Shown: positions 33,401 to 44,825 of the stretch, piece after piece
How the letters are laid out: each line of letters opens with the position of its first letter
How positions within the stretch are numbered: the first letter of the stretch is position 1
Assembly: GCA_932294295.1 (NCBI GenBank)
Contig: OW028575.1
Coordinates: 41,388,753-41,452,752, forward strand
Direction of reading: 5' to 3'
Length of the DNA: 64,000 nucleotides
Source of the DNA: Alitta virens
Lineage: Eukaryota > Annelida > Polychaeta > Phyllodocida > Nereididae
Notes under the pieces: model-generated
What the model was told of the DNA's origin: nothing
What the model saw: the letters and a program-made list of their open reading frames with translations, nothing else
Databases searched by the model: none
Made by a program: the position numbers and the translations under genes

Positions 33401-34675
33401 CTTGTGTTTGCAGAGCTGTATTTTCTCTTATTGCTTTTGTGACAATACAACAGAGGGCACCAATATACAATACGCAATAATGACTCCTTGTCAATGTTGT
33501 ATTTAGAAAGGGGGCTTACGAACCACTGGGTCCCAGGGTTCAATTTACAAGTGAGCCTTAGTTGGATGGCTGTTTCATCCATCATCTCATTCCCATGGTC
33601 CCTGCCTGTCCTAATTAGTCCATCAGGTGCAGAAATACAGGATGTAAAGCCCTGATTCAACCACCCCCTCTATTTAGAAACAAAATCTGCCAATGTCATT
33701 GTCCAATCTACTTCAAATAACAAGTGTATTGGACAAAAGACTTATTTTGATCCCAGAACAAAGATGGAACTGTAGTTGATTAACTAAGGTAAATAAAATT
33801 TGTAAGTATTGAATTTTAACTTGGCCATTTCATTTACATTCGACCTAGTATTATACTAGTAGATACGTAAATATTTTACGTAATCGTAAATGATCAGTGG
33901 CAAGAAGTAGTACAACATCTCATAGATTAGAATATTGATTAAAAAATGTAACACTCATGATTCAGACTTGCTCGATAAATCATTATTAATAAGCATAGAC
34001 TGCGCTGCAGCAAAACCCTCAGTAAATGCCTACAAAGCAAACTAGCATTAAGATTTTTCAGGAAAACCTCTACAACAAACAATTCCAAACAACAGGGAGC
34101 AGATGGCGCATACATACTCAGCTTTAATAGGCCTTTGAGCAATTTGTTGTGAAGATGTATTGCTCTCATAAAATGATGTAATATTACGCAAAATTGGTCA
34201 TCCGTACTGCAACTGTGGTTATCGTGAAATTGTCATAGAAGACGGTGAACACACTTACTCAATTCCTCGCAGTCGTTCCCGAACCGAGAACAACTGCCAA
34301 AATCGACGGATGTTTTGCTCAAGTTCAAAACGTCCGTAGAAAACTTGTGGGTGATTGTTTATAGTTAGCAATCGTAGTGAAGCCGTTGTTGCCATAGAGG
34401 CACTCGTGGCATACGCCAAGTCACACGTGAGACACTCAGAGAAGCCCGCAGGTTAACTGTCACACATGTGGGTGTCAAGAACCTGGCGGAAGAGGTACGT
34501 GTGCGACTACTAAACCGTCGGCTTCTACGTGTGCACTCACCTGTACCTCAGATAAGTCACCAGATTCTACGTATAGAAAAATCAATTCCTACGTACGCTA
34601 CATGTGACTCAGGTTAACGACGGGTGAAGGACGATTGCAGGGCCGGTTGGCTCATCATGTGACTTCGGCCAGCAG

Positions 34676-34682
34676 TATATAA
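34676..34682 (+). promoter_or_regulatory. TATA box before the decayed MADF gene
   Basis: TATATAA preceded by a zone (34380-34640) of ACGTGTG/CTACGT-type subterminal motifs that resemble decayed Harbinger subterminal repeats. Confidence 0.45.
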
Positions 34683-35700
34683 TCATTCGCAGTGAGGCAA
34701 AATTCATTCATACCTCTGCCTTTGATAGAAACTGATCGACCTCGCTGTATTCTTCTCTCCTGCAGCTGCTGCTGCTGTTTGCTGTTTCAACTTTACCATT
34801 TCACCAGGGGACCCAAGAAGAGAGTCTGACACAATCTTGGAAAGAAAAAAGTCACAGAAGAACAGCCTTCTACACTTGCCTCTGGGGAAGAATTGTTTGA
34901 GTCTGCAGAAGACATATTCTATGACAGGACCAGATGTGACTACAAGGATCATCAGAGGAAGATGAGGCTCATCGATGACAAGGCACAGTACTGGGCAACA
35001 GTTGAAGACCTGGCTTGAGTCTATCAGAACCAGTGCTGGGAAGCTCATCAATCAGGGCCTTTCTGGTACAGCCAAAATAAATCCAACAGAGAAGGAGAAG
35101 TGGATTATCGCCAACTTTGGGTTCCTTGAGAAACACATATCCAGGGTGCCGTCTCGTCATGGTAAAGAAGAAGATTGCGAAGAGCAAGAAGCAAGTGCCC
35201 AACTTTGATGACAGTTCCAGTGCAGGGCAGGCAGATTCTGGGCCTGAAGAACTGGAAGAAGTTGAAGAAGTTGACATCGAGCCAAGTCTAGTCTTCCCTG
35301 CGACAACCAAGGGTGGTTCCTTCAAGAAGAGGAAGAATACTGGTGATCACTCTTCTGCATCAAGCTCAAAATTACCTGACTTTGTCCAGGCTGCTCAGCA
35401 GACAGGTGCAAGGATTGACCAGCACATCAAAGCCATAGCACAGCCTCCTCCTCCTCCTGCAGATCCTAAGACCCTGAGAATGGGCTTGATGACTGACTAC
35501 ATATATTCTGAGTGTCTTCAGTTGGACTTGGACACGTATGACGACGTCGAAGCCCAGCTGATGTCGTTCTTCCTGCAGCTGAAGGCGCAAGTCAGGAGGA
35601 ACAAGCAGCAACAGCAGCAGCAACAGCAGCAGTTGATTCAGCAGCAGGCCCAGATGTTTCAGCCGACATTCGCCCAGTTCCAGCTAGCCTGCGAGAGCAT

Positions 35701-36492
35701 GGGTCACAGTTCATCCCATTGGAAAATCTTGAGATTCTGAAAACATGCTTTGGGAGAAACTATTTTCCTATATAACTTAGGCCAACTGTAGTTACATGTG
35801 TGGATAATAGACAAAATTATCTGCTGATAGCACATAAAATGATTAATCAACACCATCTGTAACATTATGAAATCATGGTGTGAAGTCCAGTGAACAGATT
35901 TTTTTTTTCTTATACGTTGGGTCATATGGCTATGAAAAGCTCTGACTGATTGGCCAACAAAAGCGAAAGTTGCATGCAAAGATAGTGACGGCACAGAGCA
36001 ATGACATCATCAGTAGTCTTGCCAAGACTTCAGAGTGGAGATATTAGCATATTGCGTCACCAATGTCACCAATTACACTCGGAATCAGCGAACACAAATG
36101 TAGTTGACCAATTTTTTTTATACCTTTGAAATCATCCTCCACTAAGCGTTCGCTCCATAATGCATGAACAAAATATTATACAGGTCGACATAATTAACGT
36201 GCCCAAAATAACACATTTACACCTTTAAATATTGAGCCGTTTTATCTAAGCAACAATTAGGCCCAAGCTGATCAAAAGATAAGTAGGCAGCACTTGGTGG
36301 ATCCAGAAAATTTGAGAGGGGGTGGGGGAGCGCCGTCATTATATTGTTAGTATTGCAATGTAAAATCGGCGCCGAACAGGGGGGGGGGGGGGGGGTGCCT
36401 CTGGATCCGCGCCTGGTAGGCCTACATAATTTGTAGATAGGCATATATATAGGCAGAATTCCCCATGTTGTGAAACCACATTTTAAATGGAC

Positions 36493-36536
<44 letters not shown>

Positions 36537-36907
36537 CGATAGATCCATAGATAGATTGATTGATTGATAGATAGATTTATTTATTGATTGATACTATTAT
36601 GGATCCATGTGCACAGTGCAGATATAGCCAGCATAGTCGGAAGTGAATCCAGTGAACCCAGTGAATTGGCCAGCATGGCTTTGGTGGCGTCACAACTGAT
36701 GACATCACAAGAGACTACTTTCACTTTCATTAGCCAATCAGGACAGATATATTGCTGTCTTTGTATGACAATCAAATATAGTGCTATCAGCAGCAAAACA
36801 TCTCAGGAATAATTATATGAACTCTGCAGTATCCTACACATCATATATTTTATCTCCTGAAGGTAAGTCAGAATCTCAAATTTCTCAATGGGATGACTCA
36901 TGACCCC
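35701..36907. mobile_element. TIR-bounded non-autonomous element inside the MADF pseudogene
   Basis: Left end GGGTCACAGTTCATCCCATT then GGAAAATCTTGAGATTCTGA. The right end is the imperfect mirror, read inverted as GGGTCATGAGTCATCCCATT then GAGAAATTTGAGATTCTGA. The roughly 40-base TIRs lie exactly where the MADF reading is interrupted. Inside are a poly-G tract and a GATA microsatellite, with no transposase. A target-site duplication was not clear. Confidence 0.75.
36490..36580. repeat. GATA microsatellite
   Basis: AGAT tetranucleotide run with interruptions, inside the element 35701-36907. Confidence 0.95.
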
Positions 36908-37559
36908 TGTGCTAACACACAGGGGTCTTCAGGGCAAGGCTACTCCTAAGAAACAATGGACTACCTTGCAGACGATGTCTACACAGCCGTCTGCTTCAGC
37001 TTCTTTACAGCCTGCAGGAGCTTCTTCAGTTGCCACGTTCCAGCCTGCAGGTACCTACCAGTCTTCTGGACCTTGGCCTTGATCTTCATTGGGTGTCTTC
37101 TCTGCTGCACACCTTCTCCAGTGGTGCCTGGTTCTTCTTCCTTGAACCCTCCTTCAGTGGGATCCTTGCTGTCTGGCAGTAACAACCTTCCCGCCAGTTC
37201 GACTCCACTCAACATGAGCCACCTGATGAACTTGTCCTTTCTTAATATGACTCAGATGTCTCCAAAGAAGTAATAACATTATCCTGTTCCTGTTCCAGTA
37301 TATGTTCCAGTAGAAAACAAACAAAAAAATGCATGCAAGAGAGCACACCATGTACACATCTTTGTGTGACAAAAAAAAAAGAAATAGTCCCTGACCCACC
37401 AACTAACTCTGTCCTTCTTAAATGTTCTTGTGTTCTTGTCCCATAAAATCACTGTCAAATACAAATACCTCAAATGTTGCGGTCTGTAATTAAAGGTTAT
37501 ATCATGGGTTGATGAAGTATAACCCTGATATACTCCCCCGAGACTCAGTATATGAACTA

Positions 37560-38845
37560 ACAAACGTAACATGCATGTAAATATGACTGATTATCTTGTT
37601 ACACAAGCAGCTTGCTCTAAAATGTTTGACACATATGAACTATGGTCCAGTCACAAACCTGTTAATAACCTAAAAAAGGTACAATTCGGATATCTGAAAA
37701 ATATGCTGGGAGTCAGGAGACAGACCTCATCACATGCACTGTATAGTGAGACGGGCAGATTCTCATTACATGTGCGGCAACAGTTCAGAATAATCTACTA
37801 CTGGAAAAACTGCAAGCTAATAATATTCTTAAAAAATGTTTAAACGAGCAAAAAGTTATTAACACGTCTGGTAATAACGCTTGGGGTGCAAAAATTCATA
37901 TACTCAATGAACATTATCCGCAAAGAGACCATTTAAGACTTGCGAATAATGAGCTAGAATCCATTATTAAAACATTCAAATCTAAAATTTATGATAAATG
38001 TCAGGAAACTATATCAGCTGAAATAAATGATTCCACATTACAGCCAAAACTTAGAACCTATAAACTCTTCAAGACTGATTATAGACTAGAACCTTATCTC
38101 TTATTAAACCTAAGCAGAAAAATGTATAATAAAATCGCCAGATTTACATAATTTGCATATTGAAACAGGTAGACATGAAAATCCCATATTGCCAACAGTT
38201 GAGAGGCTATGCCTAAAATGCAGTATGAATTGAAGATGAAAAGCATTGTCTCATAGTATGTCTGCATAATAAAATTAGTCGTGAGGAACTCCTTAAAGTA
38301 TCTAATGATTACATAGATAATTTTGAGCAACTAAACAATGAAGACAGATTTAAGACCATCATGAAATCAAAAGAGCCTGACTTAATAAAATCCCTTGGAA
38401 AATTTTTGGTAAATTTTGATGCCTAATAAACGTTTTGAGTCATCATCCATCGTCCGGCATTAAACATGTTGACCATCATTCTGAGAGTCTCTGCATTATA
38501 AACATTTGTATACCATATCTTCGATCTTGTATATTTTTACATACATGTATATACTTTCCTTTTAATGTTCTCATTACCTATGTGTTAGATCATTTTATGG
38601 ATAATGCTGTACAATGTTTATATATAGATATAACAAGATTGAACTTTACACTGAAAACTGTACATTATTATGTTGCCATTGCATTGTAACAAATCTTTAT
38701 CTTAGCTGGAACCTAGTTTTATTTACTACTTTTCTATTATTCTTTAATTGTTATTGTATGTCATTTACTTCGCATTTTCTGTTTACATTGTGACACATAT
38801 GTCATGAATGACATGAAGCTGTAGAATAAAAGATATATATATATA
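37560..38845 (+). mobile_element. 5'-truncated LINE (non-LTR) relic, C-terminal part and 3' tail
   Basis: Conceptual reading gives VQFGYLKNMLGVRRQTSSHA followed by LYSETGRFSLHVRQQFRII, then after frame breaks NEHYPQRDHLRLANNE, LKCSMN with EDEKHCLIVC and a final LGKFLVNFDA. This pattern is the post-RT C-terminal region of invertebrate LINE proteins with a CxxC/HxxxxC-like motif. It ends with an AT-rich 3' tail, AATAAA and a TA repeat near 38830. Same family as 54650-55315. Confidence 0.7.
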
Positions 38846-38869
38846 TATAACGTATGGCCATATACTCCA

Positions 38870-39420
38870 ATTCTAAAACATTTTAAAATATATGGAATTT
38901 TTACCCCCTGCTGTTTGGCATCAATGAACCCCAAGTAAGGGAATTTAGGAAGCAACACATATTATTAGCATTTCAGATTTTCCGTTACAATAAATATATT
39001 ATGAAAAAATTAGATTCGAAATGGATGTCAAAACGTAGCGCTGAAAAGTGAAAGTACTATAATTGAGATACGTTACTTGCAAAATTTCAGTCATGTAGGG
39101 TTCATAGCGTTTTTGATACGGGCCCATTATGGGGGTTTAAGTAAGTGAGAATTTTCCGTATTTTCCCCTTATCATAAAATTTCTACATTATTCATGTGGG
39201 TGCAGTTATGCGTCAGTTCAGTGCGAAATGAGAATTTTTTTTTTAATTTTTCTAATATTGTAGACATTTTTGAGATATGTCAGTGTTTTGAGTAATAAAA
39301 CATGAAATTTCATAAGAGAAATTCCAGAAACCCATTTAATGAAGTTCGAAAAGTGAAAATATTATATTTAAGATGCTTTATCTGCAAAATTTCATTCATA
39401 TAGGATTAATACATCATCTC
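38870..39420 (+). repeat. Diverged direct relative of the 1.75-kb satellite unit
   Basis: GGGAATTTAGG..., TTAGCATTTCAGATTTTCCGT, ATGTCAAAACGTAGC, CAGTCATGTAGGGTTCA and ATGGGGGTTTAAGTAAGTGAG line up in order with the satellite segment at about 17752-17930 (GGGAATATG, TTAGCATTTTTGCCAGATTT, ATGTCAAAAAGTAGC, CTGATGTAAGGATCAG, ATGGGGGTTTGAAAGAG). A single ancient copy outside the array. Confidence 0.75.
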
Positions 39421-39586
39421 ATTGCCATGGTCCCTGTCCTTATTAGCCCATCAGGTGAAGTGTTCCAGGGCTGCCCAATTGGTAGCTTTAGTGCATCTGC
39501 CACAAAACCTGATTCTGTAGACACAACTGCTTGACCAGTGCATAAATTATTGGCCTAATTAGGTGGTTAAAAGTGCATGACAATAG

Positions 39587-39863
39587 TGGATTTTCATGGA
39601 AGGTTCTCTATATTTCCACCAGGTGGCTATGACAGAATACTGCAATTATATTGGCTGAAAAAGTTCTCACCCTTGGTTGTAATTTGCTGAAGCAAAGTGC
39701 ATCCTAGCAGCAGTATTTTTAGTGCATTTTAATGTATATTTGACATCTTATCATTCAGTTGATTTCTGTTATTTCCCTGAGAAAAGTATACTAATGGAAT
39801 CAGTTAGTTATGACCTACTATGTCTGAAAAGCAAAATGAGTAATAAGAGGAGAGGAAGGACTA
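39587..39863 (+). repeat. Dispersed 0.3-kb repeat, copy 2
   Basis: Best-matching partner of 31222-31523: shares CATCCTAGCAGCAGTATTTT, TGTATATTTGACATCTTATC and GAGAAAAGTATACTAATGGA. Confidence 0.8.
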
Positions 39864-40166
39864 ACACTACCAACCAAATAAATATATATTCCAGTTTGCA
39901 ACAATAGGCCTGTTCAGTGCTGTGCCTTCAGTAGGATCTCTGCTCATAATCGTAAGTCTTATCCATTCATGGATTATAGGTTCCATGCATTGAATATTCG
40001 GGCGTGGTGTCAAATCTATGAAGAAAAAAATACACCTCACTTAGAAGACTATTTTATACATGTGAAGACCTCAAACCCCAGTGGCCAACACGGGGCTCCG
40101 CCCAATGCACACTCTGCATGCAGGTATTCCTGTCTAGCTACACGCACTAATGCACCAGAACTTAAA

Positions 40167-40382
40167 TTACAGCCAATTTCTTGGACTTGGAACCTAGTCT
40201 AATAGACTTGGATGTTAAACTCCAGAGGACGAATCTAGGACTTCCATTGCTTAAGGCCGTCACTCAACCAATCAGTGTCCTGGACTCACATGACGTCCTC
40301 TGGAGTTTAGCATATAGGGAGGCGGGGGGGGGGGGGGCTAACTCTATTAGACTGGTTTCCAAGTCTATGAAATTGGCTGTAA
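40167..40382. mobile_element. TTACAGCCAATTTC foldback MITE, copy 1
   Basis: Starts TTACAGCCAATTTC and ends GAAATTGGCTGTAA. Inner arms AAACTCCAGAGGACG and CGTCCTCTGGAGTTTAG. A poly-G tract interrupts the right arm. Further copies at 45045-45213 and 47330-47526, decayed ones at 45585-45735 and 41517-41760. Confidence 0.8.
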
Positions 40383-42494
40383 TTCTGGCACAAAATTTAT
40401 GGATTATGGTATTACATGAAAATGGTGGCACATTACGAGACATCATCTCCAAAAACATTTTTAATAATATGATTTATGACAGGCATAATAGAAATCATTG
40501 ACCCAAAGTTTTTCTGTCTGTCGGTCTGTCTTTCTTTTGAACATATCAAGGTCAACTGTGCTGAGATCATTTCAAGTGGCCTGATGATATTAATAATCAC
40601 TATCTCATGTTTACGATCCTGGATTTTATCAAAAGATGATCATCTCTTTCAGATCAATGAAGTAGCAATATATGGAATGAGTAATTTGATCACTCTATAT
40701 CGCAGATTTTTGCACACTTCCTCCTAGATGTTTATGGAGTATCTCAGATTAATATTTTGCGTAGATAAGAATTCTGTCCATCAAATGAATGATACTAATC
40801 TTGCATGTTTCTAAAACGTGATCACTCGACTCCGTCTTCGTCAACTTCAGTTTGTAACAATCTAAATCTGGTGACATTGGTACACTTAATCACTGACAGC
40901 AATCGAAAGGTTCAATTCAAAATCTTGATCTTAACTACCAACGCCACCCAACGTCATCCCAGTGCACTTAACTCATATTAGAATGTTTTTGTTAGTCACT
41001 GGTATCCTGCTTTCACAAAATATCTTCACACAACAAAACAACAAAGAAGTGAAGAGGAAAGTAAATAAACGAATAACACGACTGACAGATGACATACTGA
41101 TAAACGAAATTCTGAGAAAGTTGCGTTGGGTTAAGTTTTTAGAAAAACATGCCCTGCATACATGAAAACATTAAACATGGAGATTAGAACAGGTAGTAAA
41201 ATAAAATAGAAAAAGGTAGTAAATAAAAATGGGACGTAAATAAAAATAGGAAGGGATAGGTATTTACATAACTTATCTAATCAGATATTTAAAAAATTTC
41301 AAATATTTGAGACCAAAAAACTGACCTCAATGCTAGCGTCACAATGGAATGAAAAATTAAGCAAATGTCAATGACACACGAAGACCATTAGTATGACTTG
41401 CCAGAATGTAATTGAGTAATAGTTTCTTGATGGTTTGATAACGGCACTCACTACTGATCAATTACACGAACTGCCTGAACAACTTATTGCCAATTACATA
41501 CACTTAGAAACTATCTGGCATATAGTTTCCGAGTCTATGAAACTGGCTGTAATGTAAATGGGTGTTTTACAGTCTGGTAGTATGTCTGTACATGCATTCT
41601 GCTGGCTTTAAAATTACAAGGACAATTCAGAGTCCTCTTCAATTCCCTATGGAGTAAACAGCATAGCCTTAACTCCGGATGACGTCATATGAATGTAGGA
41701 CTCTCATGAGGGATTGCTTTAACCAATGAGAGTCCAGGATTCGCAATAAAGTTAGGCTTCCAAGTCGACTGTACGAGCCAACAATGGTGGAATCATGATT
41801 ACACCATGGTTGAGTGAGGCAGTGATTGCACAAGGATCTGTCCAATCTCCTCCATGTCATAGTGGAGGGTTTGAACCAAATACGTGATTAGCAGGTCAAC
41901 TCCTTAACCACTAGACAATGGCATCCATAACTTCAGGAATGAAAGAATTATCCATGGGCAAACTTAAATGCTAGCTAATGATGTCATCACATCTGCCTCC
42001 TTACATCAGATCATCCAGCTGACCACGAGTAGTACAGGGTGCGGCATTAAAACTTGCACCAGCAGCTACTACTACCTCTTCTGTGATTATCTCACCTGAT
42101 AATCATCATATACAGCTGCAGTCATACACACGAAAGTAATTATAGTCCTACATTATCTTTATTAATATATTTAATTGTTTCCTCACGAATTATTGATAAT
42201 ATGGATCTAAATATAGCACATGAACACTTATCACACCTTCAGGTCGTTTTCCCCTCGGCCTTTGCTATACAAGCACTAGATTATGTCACTGATCATACAG
42301 ATGTGTTACAGTCACCTTTGTTGACCTTTGCCACCAAAAACAGGACAAATAGATTAATTTTTAATAAGAAGGTAGACCATTGACACCTTTGAGGTGGAAA
42401 GTGCCATTTTGGATTCTGATCAATTTTCTGTCTTTTCTGTCTTATTAACTGGCCCATTGTCCTGAAAATCATGTGATTTTTTTCCAGATCAGTT
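40383..42494. other. Spacer with repeat fragments, no host gene recognised
   Basis: Holds broken pieces of the TTACAGCC MITE (about 41517-41560 and 41670-41760) and a tRNA-derived SINE (41770-41926). A 67-codon frame at 40962-41165 has a hydrophobic start but no paralog, domain or flanking signal, so it is not called. Confidence 0.45.
41770..41926 (-). mobile_element. tRNA-derived SINE
   Basis: On the minus strand from 41926: GGATGCCATTGTCTAGTGGT then TAAGGAGTTGACC (A-box-like TAGTGGTTAAGGAG) and, about 30 bases later, GGTTCAAACCC (B-box). Past the B-box the sequence continues into an unrelated body (GGAGGAGATTGGACAGATCC, TTGTGCAATCACTGCCTCAC). The acceptor-stem pairing of a true tRNA is not kept. 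This is the structure of a Pol III SINE. It abuts a MITE fragment. Confidence 0.7.
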
Positions 42495-42832
42495 GTAGAT
42501 TCAAAAAGTCATAGGACGATAATTGTTCATGCCATGTTTGTGGCCTTTTCCCTTATAAAGAGGTGTGGCTCTTGCGATTTTCCAATCTGGTAAAACATGA
42601 GCTTCTTGCAGAGATAGATTGAAAAGCTCAGTCAATATTGGTGCAATTTCGCCAGCAGCCAAAGAGAGTAGTTTGGCATCAAAACCAAGGATGTCTACTG
42701 CACTGTCACTTCCAAGTCGAACAAGAGCCTTAAGAACAAATGAGCAATCAATTTCAGTGAAAACAAAACTTGTCAGACACGGTGGGTTCCTCCATGGAAT
42801 ACTTGCAGGGACCTCGTCCAGCATATTTAGCA

Positions 42833-42833
<1 letters not shown>
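42495..42833 (-). mobile_element. LINE reverse-transcriptase fragment
   Basis: The minus-strand frame reads FTEIDCSFVLKALVRLGSDS, then LLSLAAGEIAPILTELFNLS, LPDWKIARATPLYKGKGHK and NNYRPMTF. This is the start of the RT domain of Jockey/CR1-type non-LTR elements (region 0-1, IAP-LT-LFN-SL and WK-A--TPLYKGKG---NNYRP). It breaks off after NNYRPMTF. The 5' side abuts a TAG trinucleotide tract. Clearly a dead fragment. Confidence 0.85.
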
Positions 42834-42892
<59 letters not shown>

Positions 42893-43029
42893 TAGAAGTA
42901 GTAGTGGTATAAGTATTAGTATTGGTAGTAGTACTATTATTATTATTAGTAGTAGTAGTATTAGTAGTATTAGAAGTAGTAGTGGTATTAGTATTAGTAT
43001 TAGTAGTAGTAGTAGTAGTAGTAGCAGTT

Positions 43030-43099
<70 letters not shown>

Positions 43100-43193
43100 C
43101 AGTAGTAGTAGTAGTAGTAGTAGGAGTAGTAGAAGTTATTGTAGGAGGAGGAGGAGGAGGAGGAGGAGGAGGAGGAGGAGGAGGAGGAGATTA
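42830..43193. repeat. GTA/TAG trinucleotide tract with terminal GGA run
   Basis: About 310 bases of TAG repeats with TAT and GAA interruptions followed by GGA repeats. It gives long spurious frames of poly-Val, poly-Tyr and poly-Ser. Confidence 0.97.
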
Positions 43194-44765
43194 ATAACGT
43201 ATAGAGCATTCAATTAAACTAACTACATTTTAACCATGAGATTTATGAAAGTGTTCATGTGATGTCTGTTATAAGAAGCTTTAACCAATCCCTAGTTTCG
43301 TTGTTTATCCAAATAATTTTTGATAGGGTCTGAAAATTTTAATGTGGGTCAGGAAGGTATTGCAGAAAAACTGACAATTTTAAGGGTTGCCTGTATTGGA
43401 CTCAGTATATTCAGTTTGATTGAACTAGCAGTAACAACTAAGTTGCTGACCTGCTGACCATGTCTTAATCACTTGACCATCCGATGGTAACACTTATGAA
43501 TATGAATATCCATCGAAGAAAAAAATAGAGAAAAGAAAAAAGATGCTGAGCCATTAATTCACCCTTTTGCTGAATGTCATGTAAACAACATGTTGACCAG
43601 CACCTAAAATGGCATTACCACATCTGTTTATTCGCACTTAAAACTGCACCTATTTATTAATCAATGTTTTCATCACATTATTAGTCTGTGTTACAGGGCA
43701 GAATCATCACCTGACACACGTTACCTTTAAGTGGAGCCGACGACTTGGTCTCTCACTTTCCAACATAAATCAATTATGAGAAAACATTTGCCAAGCGAAA
43801 CCACTAGGTGCCAGCACAGATGAGGAGGTGTGAGGAGAATATCAAGACGAGTCAATGGCAGGTCGAGGAGAGTGAAGGAGAGTGAAGGAGAGTGAAGGAG
43901 AATCGTCACTGTGTGTTAAGGAGCCGACAAATGCTCCATTAATTGATGATCTTGTGCATTGTGATGCTGACTCTGCAATTCCGTAGGAAACATAGTTTAT
44001 TAAGGAAGCCAGCCAGACAGATAGACAGACAAACAAAAATTAAATGACTTTAAACGGCCAAATGAAGAAAGACATGAACAAACCGATACAGTCAAAAGAA
44101 ACGAGGTAACAATACAGCAAAACCTAAGACAATATTTTGGCTTTCAACACGGATACACAACTTAACAAAGACAGACAGACTGACAAAAAAAACAAACACA
44201 GACAGAGAAAGACACATTGTTAAAATGTTTTTGTTTCACACTAATGATAACAACTTTAAAGCTGAAACGCATTACAATTTATCAAAATCATTCATTTATA
44301 TATATTGACCTTGATCTTACTGACATGTCCGCTTTGTTAAAGGAATTGGCATTTTCAGTAACTCTTGAAGTTTGAGCCCTGTCTCTCGAGTTTGACTCAC
44401 GGAAATTTACCGGGCCAGGTTTGCTCGTTTAAAAATTTTGCTGGTCGGTTCTTTTTATGTGATGTGGTGTTGATAAATAGATTGTCAAAGTGAAGAATAA
44501 GTGTCATGTGTGTCAAGCATTAAATTTCATCTAATAAATGGAAAATTACACTGTACAAAGAAGCCCACCCAGTACTGCACTTATCGATTGGTTGGCTGAA
44601 CTAATAAACTGATTGCGGGAATGCAGTCCTCAGAGGAGAGGGGGGGGGGGGGGGGTTGACGAATTCAGACAAGTCCACAATCGATATGACATTGACATCC
44701 AGAGGGATTTTTAGAGTCAACAGATAAAACCTCTCATTATCTTTTCGAAGAATTCGGAAGGTTGG
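43194..44765. other. Upstream region of SLC13 B, no gene recognised
   Basis: Contains a short GTGAAGGAGA repeat (about 43871-43905) and a poly-G tract (44640-44656). No coding segment is recognised. Confidence 0.5.
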
Positions 44766-44772
44766 TATAAAA
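44766..44772 (+). promoter_or_regulatory. TATA box of SLC13 B
   Basis: TATAAAA located 54-60 bases before the ATG at 44826, leaving room for a leader of about 30 bases. Confidence 0.65.
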
Positions 44773-44825
44773 GTTCAACGTGGTGAGATTCTTTACATTC
44801 ACTTGGAAGACCTCTTACAGACATC

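Larger units (their letters stand above)
30419..34195. other. Repeat-rich region without a host gene
   Basis: 30419-30870 has palindromic CTGTAAAATTTAC/ACAGTAAATTT motifs ending in TTTTTTTACAGTGAGG. A dispersed 0.3-kb repeat lies at 31222-31523 and the AATATTGT-module field at 31960-33400. A segment at about 33570-33640 (CATCATCTCATTCCCATGG onward) is shared with 39410-39465. No convincing coding exon is seen. Confidence 0.5.
34790..37273 (+). pseudogene. Decayed Harbinger MADF-protein gene, split by an inserted element
   Basis: A relative of the MADF gene at 26269-27747, broken by frame changes and an insertion. Segments in order: EDIFYDRTRCDYKDH (about 34909), LKTWLESIRTSAGKL (from about 34998), NPTEKEKWIIANFGFLEKHI, then after a frame change FKKRKNTGD, GLMTDYIYSECLQLDLDTYDD, a Gln run (about 35605-35660). 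After the inserted element 35701-36907 come a Ser/Ala-rich stretch and SSTPLNMSHLMNLSF up to the stop at about 37271. The downstream flank (GAGAGCACACCATGTACACAT, about 37340) matches the 3' flank of the first MADF gene, so it was once part of a similar Harbinger. No transposase half or clear TIRs were found for this copy. Confidence 0.8.

Noticed and set aside
33391..33660. 89-codon minus-strand frame
   Set aside because: Part of it is a dispersed repeat also present near 39410-39465. No domain.
40962..41165. 67-codon frame with a hydrophobic start
   Set aside because: No homolog, paralog, promoter or splice context. Length is within chance expectation.
41850..41926. A tRNA gene
   Set aside because: A/B-box-like blocks are present but acceptor-stem pairing and a normal cloverleaf are not, and a non-tRNA body follows. 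A SINE fits better.
42619..43209. Long poly-Val, poly-Tyr and poly-Ser frames
   Set aside because: Produced by the TAG and GGA trinucleotide tract.
43560..43740. Possible LINE C-terminus (YSHLKLHLFINQ-like reading)
   Set aside because: Only a short suggestive phrase, with no second motif. Too weak to list.
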